NCBI GenBank assembly: GCA_036583965.1
Contig: JAZBQD010000021.1
Coordinates: forward strand, 17,713,266-17,777,265
Source: Prunella strophiata
Lineage: Eukaryota; Chordata; Aves; Passeriformes; Prunellidae
DNA: 64,000 nucleotides
Direction: 5' to 3'
A model generated the notes under the pieces. It did no database searches, was not told the origin of the DNA, and worked only from the letters and a program-made list of their open reading frames with translations. A program made the translations under genes and the position numbers. Each line of letters starts with the position of its first letter. Within the stretch, counting starts at the first letter, position 1. Positions 62,992-64,000 of the stretch are shown here, in pieces.

Positions 62992-63617
62992 TGTCAGAAC
63001 CCAGCACATCCCTCTGGCTGCCCTGGATGGCTCCAGCCCCTGGCAGGGGGCTCAAAGGCCTTGGCACAGAGCCCAAGACCCCTGTGCCTTTGATTTTGAA
63101 CCATGGAGAAAATTACCAACCTTATATGAGGAGTTACAAGCCACACAAATTAAGTAGAGCAATAGTTAGTTTATCACAGGGTGAAAAAGTAGAATTTTGG
63201 GGTTTTTTTAGAATGAGGGTTCGGGGGTGAAGATGGAGGAATTTGGGTGTGTTCTGTCCTTCTTTCTCCTTCTTCACAGCCTCCATCTTCTGGGTGATGG
63301 TGGCACTTCTGGATTGGTTTAGAGTAGAGTTGGGCTGTGTAACACAGGTGATAGGTATTGGAAAATAACTGTAAATAATGTACAGGTAGTTTTTAGTATA
63401 AAAAGACAACACTGCCCCAGAGGTGGGCAGTGTGCCTGGGACTGACCTGCTGAACAGAGCTGGGCTGGACAGGGAGAAAATTTGTTAGATAAGAAATAAT
63501 AAACAACCTTGGGAACTGCACAAGAAGACTCCTGACTCCTTCTTTGGTTCATGGGCTGGGACACAGAGACTCTCAAACAGATCAGGGTGATCTCCAGCTC
63601 CTGAGAGACCCATGACA
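62992..63617 (+). mobile_element. Solo LTR, class-II-type endogenous retrovirus (copy 4)
   Basis: 626-bp copy in plus orientation, TGTCAGAACC to TGACA. TATAAAA at 63397-63403, AATAAA at 63498-63503. The flanks TTTCTC (62986-62991) and TTTCTG (63618-63623) match at five of six bases, a target-site duplication with one substitution. No internal retroviral sequence. Confidence 0.92.
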
Positions 63618-63623
63618 TTTCTG

Positions 63624-64000
63624 CAGTCACTGAGAGGTTCAGGCAATGTTTTCTGTTTAAGGACATTGAGGACTTCACCTGCTTCAGAGCAAGATGAGTA
63701 AAGATCATGATGCTTAATAAAATAATTATGAATTTAGTCATTTATCTTGCTATGTTCTCATCCATAAGGAGGGGGAAATATGAAAGTGTTAATTGATATT
63801 TCTCATTAATTGACAGCATTTGTAGATAAATCCCAAAGTATGAATTTTGGCCAGATCCAGACATTTCTGTGTGATTGGTAACTGAGTTCAAAAGGTCTTC
63901 ATTTTACATTTTGGCTTACTGAGTCTTTTCAAAGAAAATTGAAAGTTAAAAAGCTCATTTTAAAAATGTATTTAAATTAAATACCATTCTTTCAGCTTCA
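63624..64000. other. Right edge, nothing recognised
   Basis: AT-rich unique sequence to the end of the window. Confidence 0.5.

Noticed and set aside
62577..63230. 217-codon plus-strand open frame
   Set aside because: Its 3' part runs through the U3 of solo LTR copy 4; no domain recognised and the same stretch recurs in the other LTR copies.

Overview
This is vertebrate nuclear DNA, almost certainly avian and probably passerine. It holds one recognisable protein-coding gene, split by introns, in a background of CR1 LINE tails, retroviral solo LTRs and simple repeats. CR1 3' ends as the main LINE signal and the types of solo LTR point to a bird. The passerine assignment is inference from remembered LTR families, not from a search.

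The gene is MLYCD (malonyl-CoA decarboxylase), on the minus strand from about 38.56 kb down to about 23.1 kb. All five coding exons are present with canonical splice sites and compatible phases (0, 2, 0, 0). They lie at 38064-38555, 32840-32952, 31480-31636, 30846-30995 and 23430-23964. In frame they would give about 481 residues, against 493 in human, ending in the peroxisomal signal SKL. As written, the last exon has one extra base at 23634, immediately after the codon triplet that follows the catalytic histidine. This destroys the frame of the conserved C-terminus and removes the SKL signal. The gene starts in a GC-rich, CpG-rich island that looks like a bidirectional promoter, with inverted CCAAT boxes and an ATG in Kozak context facing the other way at 38706.

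Region by region: 1-23.1 kb is gene-poor sequence downstream of MLYCD, with a CATC microsatellite, three minisatellites (about 75, 23 and 40 bp units), one class-II-like solo LTR (10.1-10.7 kb), a tentative LTR (14.5-15.1 kb) and an ERVL-like solo LTR (17.2-17.9 kb). 23.1-38.6 kb is MLYCD, with a 21-bp minisatellite in intron 2 and CR1 pieces in intron 1. 38.6-64 kb is sequence upstream of MLYCD with no recognisable exon. It holds several CR1 tails, three more solo LTRs of the 10.1-kb family (45.5, 57.7 and 63.0 kb), another LTR near 47.5 kb, an ancient MIR-like SINE relic (53.7 kb), a near-perfect long hairpin (42.3 kb), a 165-bp inverted repeat pair, and a perfect 100-copy TATGA microsatellite (62 kb).

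I found no tRNA or rRNA gene, no CRISPR array, no intact retroviral gene, and nothing I would call a new biological system. The most consequential item is the MLYCD frameshift. The cleanest structural result is the set of solo LTRs whose target-site duplications can be read directly.
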